DNA from: Methylotenera_A sp044222005
Lineage (GTDB): Bacteria > Pseudomonadota > Gammaproteobacteria > Burkholderiales > Methylophilaceae
Direction of reading: 5' to 3'
DNA length: 64,000 nt
Assembly (NCBI GenBank): GCA_044222005.1
Contig: JBGANY010000001.1
Location: 124,001-188,000 of the forward strand
The position numbers and the translations under genes are program-made. Positions 43,532-52,452 of the stretch are shown one piece after another. The notes under the pieces were generated by a model. That model ran no database searches. It saw only the letters and a program-made list of their open reading frames with translations, and had not been told where the DNA came from. Each line of letters starts with the position of its first letter. Position 1 is the first letter of the stretch.

Positions 43532-46500
43532 ATGAGCAAGATGATGAAACCACAGCAGCATTTTAATTTAACGCAGCAGGCACGTATGAGAATCCTGCTG
43601 AGTGCTTTAATTTGCGGAGCTTTTAATCAGGCGCAAGCGCTACCGACGGGTGAGCAGGTGCAGGCAGGCAATGCGAGCTTTGTTCGCGATGCACAAACTT
43701 TAAACATCAACCAAACCAGCCAGCAGGCTATTGTAAACTGGCAGTCTTTTGGTATCGCAGCCAATGAAGCGGTGAGGCTTTATCAGCCGAATCAGGGCAT
43801 AGCCTTGTTCCGGGTCGTGGGTTCCGATCCATCACAGATTTTCGGCAGCTTAAGTGCAACGGGCAGCCTGTTTCTAAGCAATCCCAACGGTGTGCTGTTT
43901 GCACCCGGTGCACAAGTCAACGTGGGCAGTCTGCTGGCCACGACCATGCAGATTACGGATCAGGATTTTCTGGCCAGACATTATCAGTTTAATGGCGATT
44001 CGAATGCAGCGGTTATCAACCAGGGTGTGATTCGTGCTGAAGATGGCGGCTATATCGCATTGCTCGGTAATTCAGTTGAAAACAGCGGCACGTTGCAAGC
44101 CAACAACAGCAGCGTAGTGCTGGGTTCAGCGCAATCTGCCCTGCTGGATATTTATGGCGATGGTTTGGTGCAGGTCAAATTGAGTGGCGATGCACTCAAT
44201 GCCGCCATTAAAAATACCGGCAACATCACTGCCGATGGCGCTGCTGTACAGTTGGCTACAAGCGCCCGCACTGCTGCGCTCAATGTGGATGGTGTGGTGC
44301 AAGCCAACAGCCTGGTTGAGCGTAATGGCTTGATCCGTCTTGAGGGCGGTAAAAATAGCACTGTTCAGGTATCGGGTAATATCAGTGCAAAGGGCAATGC
44401 AACCGGCCTTAAAGGCGGGGAAGTGAATATTACAGGCGAGCGTGTGGCCTTGCTCGACGGTGCTAGCGTTGACGTGAGTGGCTACGCGGGCGGCGGCACT
44501 GCTCTTCTAGGCGGCGATGTCCAAGGTAAAAATGCCAATATCCAGAATGCTGAACGTACTTATATTGCAAGCACAGCCACTATTAAAGCGGATGCCTTAG
44601 ATTCCGGCGATGGGGGTAAAGTGATAGTGTGGGCAAACGACATTGCCCGCTACTACGGCATCATTTCCGCAAAGGGCGGTGCAAATGGCGGCAATGGCGG
44701 ATTTGTAGAGGTTTCCGGAAAGCGCTTGCTTAACTTTTTGGGTAACGTCGATTTAAGCGCTACACGAGGTGTTGGCGGAAATCTGTTGCTGGATCCGCTC
44801 AATATCACCATCAGTACAGGCGCAGATACCAATACGGCGGGTTTCACTCCGCCGGGTGATATTACAGAAGCCTTTGCTGACGATGCCGGCTTGAATAGTA
44901 TTTTCCGGGTGAATGCGGGCGGCAGTTTTGCGGGCATCACTGCAGGCAGCACGATCACTTTGCAGGCCACCAATAATATTACTGTGGCAAATGCGTTCAA
45001 CCTGGCTACAGCTACGGGAAATGCAAATAACAGCCTGGTGTTGGAGGCGAATAACAATATCACTGTAAATGCGGGTGCCACTGTGACGGCAAGTGGAACA
45101 GGTAGCGTGACTATGCGGGCGGATGCTGATAATTCAGGAGTTGGCGCTGTGGCGTTGAACGCGGGTATAGTCACAGCGGGCGGAGCGGTCACGTTATCGG
45201 GTGCCACCATGTCTTCGAATGCCGCGGGTACCATTAATAGCGCAGGCGGTGCTGTTAGTTTAAGTACATCTACCGGTCCATCAACCCTTTCAGGCGTGAT
45301 TTCAGGCGCAGGCACCTCAATTAATAAAAATGGCGCAGGCACTGTGAACTTAACTGGAGCGAACACCTATACCGGCGCTACCAATATTAACGCAGGTACA
45401 TTGTTTGATAGCGCATCAATTCCCAATACTAGCGCCGTAAATGTCGCAGCAGGCGCAACGTTAGATTTAAATAATCAATCAGAAATTGTCGGTTCAATAG
45501 CTGGTGCTGGCAATATCATAATGGGAACCGGCAATTTAACTTCAGGCGGGAATAACTTATCTACCACTTTTTCAGGTGTAATAAGCGGTACAGGTGGCAA
45601 TTTTAACAAGGCTGGCACTGGTGCGCTCACCCTTTCCGGTAACAATACTTATACAGGTTTAACTATGGTGCAGACGGGTACAATAGTTGCCGCCAGTAAC
45701 AATGCGCTTGGCACCTCAGCGGCTGGCACTTCAGTGGCCACTGGTGCAACGCTTGCTTTGCAAGGCGGCATCAGTATTGGCGCAGAAGCGTTGAGCATTA
45801 ATGGGGCTGGGGTGGGGGTTAATGGCGCCTTGCGTAACCTGAGTGGCAACAACAGTTATGCAGGTACAGTCACATTAGCAGGTAACGCTGAAATTCAATC
45901 GGATGCAGGAGCGCTAACCCTAAGCGCTGCAAATTCAGTTACAGGCGCAACTAGAACACTCACTGTTGATGGTGCCGGCAATACCACGATTAACGGCACC
46001 ATTACTACGACAACGGGCGGTCTCATTAAAAATAACACCGGAGTATTAACGCTTTCTGGGGCTAATACCTATACAGGCGCAACTACAATTAATGCAGGTA
46101 CGCTCAGGTACGGCGCGAATAATGCCATCGCGACAGGTGGCGTGACTGTGAACAATAGCGGCATTTATGACCTGAATGGTTTTTCTGACACCATAGGCGC
46201 GCTGGCCGTGAATAGTGGCGCTACCGGCGGCACTGTGACCACTGGTGCGGGCACACTGACTTTGGGCGGTAACGTTACCTCAACTGGCGGCGCCGGCAAT
46301 GCGTTAATCAGCGGCAATTTGAACTTGGGCGTGGCTGCGCGTACAGTGACCGCCACTAATGCGGCGGATGGCTTGACAATATCTGCTGTAGTCAGCGGCG
46401 GTGTTGGCTTGACCAAGACTGGCAATGGTGCAGTGACACTCGATGGTGCGAACACATACACTGGTGCGACCGCAGTAAATGCAGGTACCCTGGTAGCCGC

Positions 46501-49267
46501 TCATACCAACGCGCTGGGCGGTACGGCTACTGGCACGACAGTTGCCGCAGGCGCGACATTAAATATAAACAACGTACCGTTGGCGAATGAAGCGATTACG
46601 ATTAACGGCACGGGTGTCGGTGGCGCAGGCGCTCTCACAGGAACGAGTGCCGCGGTAGTCGGCGGCAGCGTGACGACAGCCAGCAATAGCAGCATCGGTA
46701 CAACTTCTGTTGCATCATCGCTTAGCTTGAATGGCGTGGTGACCGCCGCCAATAACTTAGGCATTGTTGGCACTGGCGATGTCACAGCCACCAACGCCAG
46801 CAATAACTTGACTACGGTAAATATTAACGGCGCTAAAAATGTCAGCCTGCGTGATGTTAACGCCATTACTTTAGGTAATGGTGTGTCTAGTCTGACTGGT
46901 AATTTAACGGTGCGGGCGGGCGGTAATGTGACGGTGGCTAATAATATTGCTACAACTGGCGGCGATATTACTTTGGCGGGCATCAACTTTATTAATACCG
47001 CAGGCGCTTCGGCACTTTCTGCCAGCGGACGCTGGTTGGTATATGCCAACACGCATACCGGCAATACGTTCGGGGGGCTGAATAGTGCTAATCAAGCGGT
47101 TTGGGGAACTGCTTTTCCAACCGCGGTTTCTCAAACAGGCAATCGCTATGTGTTTGCCAACAGCCCGGCTTTAACAGTTACTTCGACCAATCAGAGCAAA
47201 ACTTATGGCCAGGATGGCGCGCCGACAGTCGCGAATGCTTATACAGCATCAGGGTTTATTAACGCGGCGACTTTTGGTAACGTGTTTACGCAAGATACAG
47301 CCGTTAACTCTTTATCAGGTTCGGCAACCTCAACAGGATCGCTTGCCGCGGCCAATGTCGGCAGTTACGCGATAAGCGTCGCACCAATCACGCCAACAAC
47401 TGGTTATATATTAACTAAAAACTCTACGGGCTTACTCACTGTGAACCCAGCTGCACTCACCATCACCGCCAACAACCCAGCCAATAAAACTTACGGTGAT
47501 AGCCTCAGCTTTGCGGGCACCGAATTCACCAGCAGCGGCTTGCAGAATGGCGAAACTATCGGCAGCGCAACACTCACCAGTGCCGGTGCGGTTAATACGG
47601 CCAATGTCGCTGGCAGTCCCTATGCAGTTTTTGCCAGCGCAGCGACAGGCGGTACGTTTAACGCCAGTAACTACAGTATTAACTATATCAATGGCGCGAT
47701 GACGGTAGACCCTGCCGCCATTAGCCTAAATGGAACGCGCACTTACAATGGCACTACTGCCTTTAACGCAGGTGACTTTGGTACTGTCAATGGTGTGTTG
47801 GGCCAGACACTCAATCTGTCAGGTGCGGGCTCTGTGGCCAGCGCCAATGCTGGAGCTGCACAAGCCGTGTCACTGGGTTCGCTGGCCTTGGCTGATGGGT
47901 CAGGCTTGGCTGCTAATTATACACTTACCGGCGGGACACACACGGGCACCATTAATCAGGCCGACCTCACAATCAGCACGGGCAATGTCGTAAAAACCTA
48001 CGACGGTACGCTAGCCGCCGCAGGCGCAGCCATTGTCACCAGCGGCAGCTTATTTAACAACGCCAGCAATGGCGGCGTGCTGGATAGTTTGTCTGGAGGA
48101 ACGTTTGCCTATACTGATGCCAACGCAGGTGCGGGCAATAAAACAGTGACCGTAGCGGGTGTTACGGTCAACGATGGTAACGCCGGTGGCAACTACAATG
48201 TTACTTATGTCAATAACACGACCAGTACCATCAATAAAGCCAATCTCACGGTGGGCACAACAGATGTGGTTAAAACCTATGATGGCACGACCATGGCAGC
48301 AGGCACAGCAACGGTTACGTTAGGCATCTTGTTTAACAATGCCAGCAACGGCGGTGTGTTAGATAACTTAAGCGGAGGCACTTTTGCTTTTACTGATAAG
48401 AATTTTGGCATTGGCAACAAGACAGTAACTGTAAGTGGTGTGACAGTGAATGATGGCAACGGTGGCGGCAACTACGCAGTCGCTTTTGCCGATAATACAA
48501 CCAGCACGATTAATAAAGCCAGCTTGACGCTTGATGCTGCAAACGACACACGCACTTATAATGGCCTTACCAGTTCTGTCGGTGTGGTGACCTTTAGCGG
48601 ACTGCAACCCGGGGATGCGCTCTCTGGACTTACCCAAAGCTTTGACAGTAAGAATGCCGGCAGCCGTACTTTAACCGTAGATGCCGGTTATGTCTTAAAT
48701 GATGGCAATGGCGGCAACAACTATACTGTGACGACCAATGCAGCAACTGGAACCATTACGCCGCGCGCGATAACAGTAACGGCAAATCCAGGACAAAGTA
48801 AGGTCGCAGGCAATGCCGATCCGTTACCATTCACCTTTACGATTGGCGGCCTTGGATTGGTGGGCGGTGATACGCTCTCCGGCGCGCTTAGCCGCATTGC
48901 CGGTGAGGCAGCGGGCAGTTACGCGATCAACCAAGGCAGTTTGGATGCCGGCAGTAACTATGCTTTGAGTTACATTGGCAATAACTTTACCATTCTTGCT
49001 GTACCCGTTACTGGCGGTAGCAGCAATCCGCGTAATGCTGCGGGACTGGTGGACTTAAACCCAATGCTGGGCAATTATACCAATCAGCAACTGTTTGTAC
49101 TGAATGTCGGGTTTACGGCCGCCGGAAATGACTCGGCAGGTAACCAGCAAGCCTGCGAGGAAGATCCAGAGGCGCTTGCTAAAGATAAAGATTTCATCCT
49201 GATGCTGAATTACGGCCTGAAATTGCCTAAGGGCGTCAATACGAGCTGTGACAAGGCTGCTATTTAA
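43532..49267 (+). CDS. TpsA filamentous-haemagglutinin-type exoprotein with PATR, MBG and YDG repeats
   Basis: This is a surface or secreted beta-helix protein of 1911 residues. A signal peptide (about 1-36, FNQAQA-LPT) precedes the TPS secretion domain with the conserved NPNGVLF (about 117-123), needed for recognition by TpsB. From about residue 600 come four passenger-associated beta-strand repeats of the form LxGANTYTGATxINAGTL. From about 1210 MBG-type domains follow (KTYGDSLSFAGTEF), then YDG domains including two tandem 93-residue units. The C-terminus holds the only two cysteines I see in the mature chain, 30 residues apart. It has no autotransporter barrel. A role in adhesion or biofilm is inferred from the family. 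Confidence 0.9.
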   Translation: MSKMMKPQQHFNLTQQARMRILLSALICGAFNQAQALPTGEQVQAGNASFVRDAQTLNINQTSQQAIVNWQSFGIAANEAVRLYQPNQGIALFRVVGSDPSQIFGSLSATGSLFLSNPNGVLFAPGAQVNVGSLLATTMQITDQDFLARHYQFNGDSNAAVINQGVIRAEDGGYIALLGNSVENSGTLQANNSSVVLGSAQSALLDIYGDGLVQVKLSGDALNAAIKNTGNITADGAAVQLATSARTAALNVDGVVQANSLVERNGLIRLEGGKNSTVQVSGNISAKGNATGLKGGEVNITGERVALLDGASVDVSGYAGGGTALLGGDVQGKNANIQNAERTYIASTATIKADALDSGDGGKVIVWANDIARYYGIISAKGGANGGNGGFVEVSGKRLLNFLGNVDLSATRGVGGNLLLDPLNITISTGADTNTAGFTPPGDITEAFADDAGLNSIFRVNAGGSFAGITAGSTITLQATNNITVANAFNLATATGNANNSLVLEANNNITVNAGATVTASGTGSVTMRADADNSGVGAVALNAGIVTAGGAVTLSGATMSSNAAGTINSAGGAVSLSTSTGPSTLSGVISGAGTSINKNGAGTVNLTGANTYTGATNINAGTLFDSASIPNTSAVNVAAGATLDLNNQSEIVGSIAGAGNIIMGTGNLTSGGNNLSTTFSGVISGTGGNFNKAGTGALTLSGNNTYTGLTMVQTGTIVAASNNALGTSAAGTSVATGATLALQGGISIGAEALSINGAGVGVNGALRNLSGNNSYAGTVTLAGNAEIQSDAGALTLSAANSVTGATRTLTVDGAGNTTINGTITTTTGGLIKNNTGVLTLSGANTYTGATTINAGTLRYGANNAIATGGVTVNNSGIYDLNGFSDTIGALAVNSGATGGTVTTGAGTLTLGGNVTSTGGAGNALISGNLNLGVAARTVTATNAADGLTISAVVSGGVGLTKTGNGAVTLDGANTYTGATAVNAGTLVAAHTNALGGTATGTTVAAGATLNINNVPLANEAITINGTGVGGAGALTGTSAAVVGGSVTTASNSSIGTTSVASSLSLNGVVTAANNLGIVGTGDVTATNASNNLTTVNINGAKNVSLRDVNAITLGNGVSSLTGNLTVRAGGNVTVANNIATTGGDITLAGINFINTAGASALSASGRWLVYANTHTGNTFGGLNSANQAVWGTAFPTAVSQTGNRYVFANSPALTVTSTNQSKTYGQDGAPTVANAYTASGFINAATFGNVFTQDTAVNSLSGSATSTGSLAAANVGSYAISVAPITPTTGYILTKNSTGLLTVNPAALTITANNPANKTYGDSLSFAGTEFTSSGLQNGETIGSATLTSAGAVNTANVAGSPYAVFASAATGGTFNASNYSINYINGAMTVDPAAISLNGTRTYNGTTAFNAGDFGTVNGVLGQTLNLSGAGSVASANAGAAQAVSLGSLALADGSGLAANYTLTGGTHTGTINQADLTISTGNVVKTYDGTLAAAGAAIVTSGSLFNNASNGGVLDSLSGGTFAYTDANAGAGNKTVTVAGVTVNDGNAGGNYNVTYVNNTTSTINKANLTVGTTDVVKTYDGTTMAAGTATVTLGILFNNASNGGVLDNLSGGTFAFTDKNFGIGNKTVTVSGVTVNDGNGGGNYAVAFADNTTSTINKASLTLDAANDTRTYNGLTSSVGVVTFSGLQPGDALSGLTQSFDSKNAGSRTLTVDAGYVLNDGNGGNNYTVTTNAATGTITPRAITVTANPGQSKVAGNADPLPFTFTIGGLGLVGGDTLSGALSRIAGEAAGSYAINQGSLDAGSNYALSYIGNNFTILAVPVTGGSSNPRNAAGLVDLNPMLGNYTNQQLFVLNVGFTAAGNDSAGNQQACEEDPEALAKDKDFILMLNYGLKLPKGVNTSCDKAAI
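45342..46500 (+). repeat. Four PATR-type beta-strand repeats inside tpsA
   Basis: The units start near 45342, 45621, 46039 and 46427. Each encodes a variant of [VL]xLSGxNTYTGATxINAGTL. Spacing is irregular, so these are protein-structural repeats on a beta-helix rather than recent DNA duplications. Confidence 0.75.
47963..48520 (+). repeat. Two tandem 279-bp (93-residue) YDG repeats inside tpsA
   Basis: Units at 47963-48241 and 48242-48520 both encode [DN]LT[IV]xTxxVVKTYDGT, LFNNASNGGVLDxLSGGTFA and NNTTSTINKA. Their exact equal length and long shared segments indicate duplication of a single domain. Confidence 0.85.
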
Positions 49268-49335
49268 TAGGATGGTTGCCGCTGAGGCCAACATAATTTA
49301 TATTGTAGGTAATTACATTCATAGAGCAAAAAGTG

Positions 49336-50967
49336 ATGAAAATAATCACCACACCCACACAGCCCTTTTCAGATCAAAAGCCTGGCACATCAGGTTTGCG
49401 CAAAAAAGTTAAGGTTTTTCAGCAGCCACATTATCTGGAAAACTTTGTGCAAAGTATTTTTGACACGCTGGAGATTCCTGCCCAGGCGACATTGACGGTG
49501 GGCGGGGACGGCCGTTTTTACAATGCACAAGCCATTCAGACCATCATCAAAATGGCTGCCGCCAATGGCTTTGCAAAGGTAATTGTCGGGCAGGGCGGTA
49601 TTTTGTCTACCCCGGCTGCATCGCACATCATTCGCAAATACCGGACTTTCGGCGGCATTATTCTGTCTGCCAGCCATAATCCGGCCGGACCAGACGAAGA
49701 CTTTGGCATCAAATACAATTCAGCGAATGGCGGCCCTGCGCCAGAAAAGATTACCGAAGCGATTTTTGCAAAAAGCAAAACTATTACGCAATACAAAGTG
49801 GCTGATTTACCTTCGATCAACATCAATGTTATTGGCGAAACGGATTTGGGCGGATTCACCGTGCAGGTGATTAACCCGGTCGCCGACTATGCGGATTTAA
49901 TGGCCGAACTGTTTGATTTCGATGCAATTAAGGCATTGCTAAAATCAGGGTTCAGGCTGAAGTTCGACGGTATGCATGCAGTGACAGGGCCTTATGCCAA
50001 AGAGATTTTTATTAACCGCTTAGGCGCGCCAGAAATCAGCCTGATGAACTGTGAGGTGAGCGAGACTTTCGGTGGCGGCCATCCAGACCCGAATCTGACC
50101 TATGCACATGAACTGGTGGATATTTTGTACGGGAACGATGCCCCTGATTTTGGTGCAGCTTCTGACGGCGATGGTGACCGCAACATGATTTTAGGCAATC
50201 ATTTCTTTGTGACGCCTTCGGATAGCCTGGCGATTATTGCTGCTAACGCAAAACTAATCCCGGCCTACAGGCAAGGATTGGCAGGCGCAGCACGCTCCAT
50301 GCCCACCAGCGGGGCGGTAGACAGGGTGGCACAGAAACTGAACATCCCGTGTTATGAGACACCTACCGGCTGGAAATTTTTCGGCAACCTGATGGATGCC
50401 GGCAAAGTGACGCTATGCGGCGAAGAAAGCTTTGGTACGGGCAGTAATCATGTGCGCGAAAAGGATGGTTTGTGGGCGGTGTTATGCTGGCTCAATATCA
50501 TTGCTGCCAGAAAGCAAGGCGTGGAAGCTATTGTGAAAGCACATTGGGCGGAATATGGCCGCAACGTGTATTCCCGGCATGATTATGAGGCAATCCCCGG
50601 CGAGGCCGCCAGTGGCGTGATGCGGCACCTCAAAGACCAGTTTGGCACATTGCCAAATCAAGGTTTTGGCAAATACACGGTCAAGACATGTGATGATTTT
50701 AGCTATACCGACCCGGTAGACGGTTCTGTCAGCACAGGGCAGGGTATCCGCATTCTATTCGCTTGCGGTTCGCGCATTGTGTTCAGGCTTTCCGGTACGG
50801 GTACCGAAGGTGCGACGCTACGCATCTATTTGGAAGCGTTCGAGCCAGATGTAAATAACCACCATTTGGATGCCCAGGTGGCGCTAGCCGAGATGATCCA
50901 GATTGCGCTTGTAATTTCTGAATTAAAACAACGCACTGGACGTGAGAAGCCAACGGTAATCACCTAA
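49336..50967 (+). CDS. pgm: Alpha-D-glucose phosphate-specific phosphoglucomutase
   Basis: This enzyme interconverts glucose-1-phosphate and glucose-6-phosphate for glycogen and sugar-nucleotide synthesis. It has 543 residues of the eukaryote-like PGM type, with PGTSGLRKKVKVF at the start, the phosphoserine loop LSASHNPAGPDEDFGIKYN, metal loop DGDGDRNM, the sugar loop GEESFGTGSNHVREKDG and RLSGTGTEGATLRIY. The ATG at 49336 follows a GTG directly. It starts 68 bp after the tpsA stop and may be transcribed with it, but metabolic linkage to TpsA (glycosylation) is only a possibility. Confidence 0.94.
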   Translation: MKIITTPTQPFSDQKPGTSGLRKKVKVFQQPHYLENFVQSIFDTLEIPAQATLTVGGDGRFYNAQAIQTIIKMAAANGFAKVIVGQGGILSTPAASHIIRKYRTFGGIILSASHNPAGPDEDFGIKYNSANGGPAPEKITEAIFAKSKTITQYKVADLPSININVIGETDLGGFTVQVINPVADYADLMAELFDFDAIKALLKSGFRLKFDGMHAVTGPYAKEIFINRLGAPEISLMNCEVSETFGGGHPDPNLTYAHELVDILYGNDAPDFGAASDGDGDRNMILGNHFFVTPSDSLAIIAANAKLIPAYRQGLAGAARSMPTSGAVDRVAQKLNIPCYETPTGWKFFGNLMDAGKVTLCGEESFGTGSNHVREKDGLWAVLCWLNIIAARKQGVEAIVKAHWAEYGRNVYSRHDYEAIPGEAASGVMRHLKDQFGTLPNQGFGKYTVKTCDDFSYTDPVDGSVSTGQGIRILFACGSRIVFRLSGTGTEGATLRIYLEAFEPDVNNHHLDAQVALAEMIQIALVISELKQRTGREKPTVIT

Positions 50968-51004
50968 GTTAAGTGAAAAATTAGTTTGGTGAACAATTAC
51001 AAAA

Positions 51005-51034
51005 ATAAAGCCAGCAATAAAAAGCTGGCTTTAT
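51005..51034. terminator. Bidirectional terminator between pgm and the EF-hand gene
   Basis: The 11-bp stem ATAAAGCCAGC / GCTGGCTTTAT with loop AATAAAAA lies between two convergent genes, 37 bp after the pgm stop and 21 bp from the EF-hand protein stop. Moderate T-rich tails are present on both strands. Confidence 0.7.
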
Positions 51035-51055
51035 CATTGCGCCCTTTTATGTCAG

Positions 51056-51532
51056 TTACTTGCTGAGCAACCCTTTGGCCGCCCATTCCTGGGCATCAAG
51101 TTGCTGATCGCTGGAAGTATCTAATATTGAAAATACAGCACGATGATGGTTTAGAAACTCCTCGCGAGTGACTTTGTGGTCGCCATCAGCGTCCATCATT
51201 TTCATCATCTTCATTGAGCGCAGTTCACGGCTATAACCGCCGGTGGCGATATCGATTTTGGTTTTACTGGTTGGGCCAGCCCATTCATTGGCTTCCAATG
51301 AGTCGTCACCATCCTTGTTGAGTGCGTCAAAAACATTGTTATAGTATGAATCCGATTCTGCGGCAGTGACCATATGGTTACCGTCTGCATCCAGCATTTT
51401 CATCATTTCCATTTTCTGTAACTGGCGCGCATAACCGCCAGTACCCAGCATCGCGTCTGCAGCAAAAGCCGTTGCAGAAACAGACAGCAACATACTGGCG
51501 GCAAGCGCTGTTTTTTTAAGTTGAAAGTTCAT
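51056..51532 (-). CDS. Exported EF-hand calcium-binding protein
   Basis: This periplasmic or secreted protein has 158 residues from the ATG at 51532, with AGGAG upstream and a signal peptide ending ATAFA-ADA. Four EF-hand loops are visible: DADGNHMVTAAE, NKDGDDSLEANE, DADGDHKVTREE and a degenerate DTSSDQQLDAQE. The halves are clearly duplicated (GGYARQLQKMEMMKMLDADG against GGYSRELRSMKMMKMMDADG). It probably binds calcium. No enzymatic domain is present. Confidence 0.88.
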   Translation of the reverse strand: MNFQLKKTALAASMLLSVSATAFAADAMLGTGGYARQLQKMEMMKMLDADGNHMVTAAESDSYYNNVFDALNKDGDDSLEANEWAGPTSKTKIDIATGGYSRELRSMKMMKMMDADGDHKVTREEFLNHHRAVFSILDTSSDQQLDAQEWAAKGLLSK

Positions 51533-51690
51533 TTTAAATCTCCTAAAAGTTCTAATTGGCAAGTAAGTTAAGTTTGCTAGCTAGCAACCATTAGTCATGA
51601 CAAAACTAAAATTACTTACAATTTTTTTAGAGGTTTAAAATAAATGCTTCAAATACAATTGGTTAGAGGGTAAAAAATGATTCAGCCAGC

Positions 51691-52170
51691 TTAATCGCTT
51701 ACCTGTTTAATGATCATCTGGCCTTTGAATAATCGCACGTCCATACGGCCTAAATAGCTCATGCCGAGCAGCACGTCGCCATCAAGCCCGGGTGCAATCA
51801 TGGCCGAAACATTGCGCGCTTCTACGCCGCCTACTTTTACCGAATTCAGCCGCACCATATAGCCGATGCTATCGCCATTGGCGGTGCTGGTGCGTATGGC
51901 CTCGATGCTTATCAAGTTGAGTTTGTCAGCAACGGCCTGCGAGATCGCCACGCCAGTGGCGCCAGTATCCACCAGCACGTTCACTTTCTGGTTGTTAATC
52001 AGCGCTTCGGCACGGTAGTGGCCATCTGTGCCGCGTTTAAGCACGACAGAATTAGCATTGTCTCCTAGCCGCCAAGCCTTATTGGGGTTTTGAATGTTGT
52101 CGGCCAAGATGTAAATGCCAATAGCTAGACTTAGCCAAATGATGGCGAAAACAATAGAGCTGCGTGACAT
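51691..52170 (-). CDS. Membrane-anchored retropepsin-like aspartic protease
   Basis: The protein has 159 residues. An N-terminal transmembrane helix (about 5-24) is followed by a single-domain aspartic protease of the TIGR02281/clan AA type. The catalytic motif is LVDTGATGVAIS (Asp about 69), with a flap region GDSIGYMVRL and the LLGMSYLGRMDV segment. Like retroviral proteases it would act as a dimer, on the periplasmic side. Substrates are unknown. The start codon stands 3 bp from the end of the inverted-repeat element, whose arm thus forms its leader. Confidence 0.85.
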   Translation of the reverse strand: MSRSSIVFAIIWLSLAIGIYILADNIQNPNKAWRLGDNANSVVLKRGTDGHYRAEALINNQKVNVLVDTGATGVAISQAVADKLNLISIEAIRTSTANGDSIGYMVRLNSVKVGGVEARNVSAMIAPGLDGDVLLGMSYLGRMDVRLFKGQMIIKQVSD

Positions 52171-52172
52171 GT

Positions 52173-52452
52173 CTTAGGAGCCCCTGATTACGCCCTACAT
52201 GGCCACGACAGCAGCTTTGCGGGATGGGACGCAAGAAAAGCTTTGAAGCAAATGGTTATTCCCTTTGCGATGAGCTTGACGTAGCAGACCGCCTGCAAAG
52301 CCTTGTCCCATGGGGTTGCATTGAAAATAAGCGCTTGCTGCGTTGCACTCCTTGGTGTCGTAGGACAACTACGACCTGCGTCGTGCGCCTTACAATCATC
52401 TCTTTTTCAATAGCAACGTGGCTCATGGTGGACTTAATCAGGGGCTCCTAAG
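52173..52452. mobile_element. 280-bp MITE-like element with perfect 18-bp terminal inverted repeats
   Basis: CTTAGGAGCCCCTGATTA (52173-52190) is exactly inverted at 52435-52452. The interior has further dyads, such as GTCGTAG-GACAA-CTACGAC (52357-52375), and no gene I can support. A 75-codon frame covers most of it but resembles no protein family and is explained by the repeat. The element starts directly at the stop codon of the phosphomannomutase gene and ends just before the retropepsin start. No clear target-site duplication is seen. Confidence 0.75.

Noticed and set aside
44653..45366. Long open frame (237 codons) antisense to tpsA
   Set aside because: It mirrors the repetitive, stop-poor Thr/Ala/Asn coding of tpsA, has low-complexity Pro/Val/Leu composition and no family resemblance.
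47963..48520. CRISPR-like array in the tpsA repeats
   Set aside because: The units are 279 bp, in frame and encode YDG protein domains, with no short repeats and unique spacers.
52224..52451. 75-codon plus-strand frame inside the inverted-repeat element
   Set aside because: It covers the element up to its right arm, resembles no protein and would be expected by chance in such DNA.
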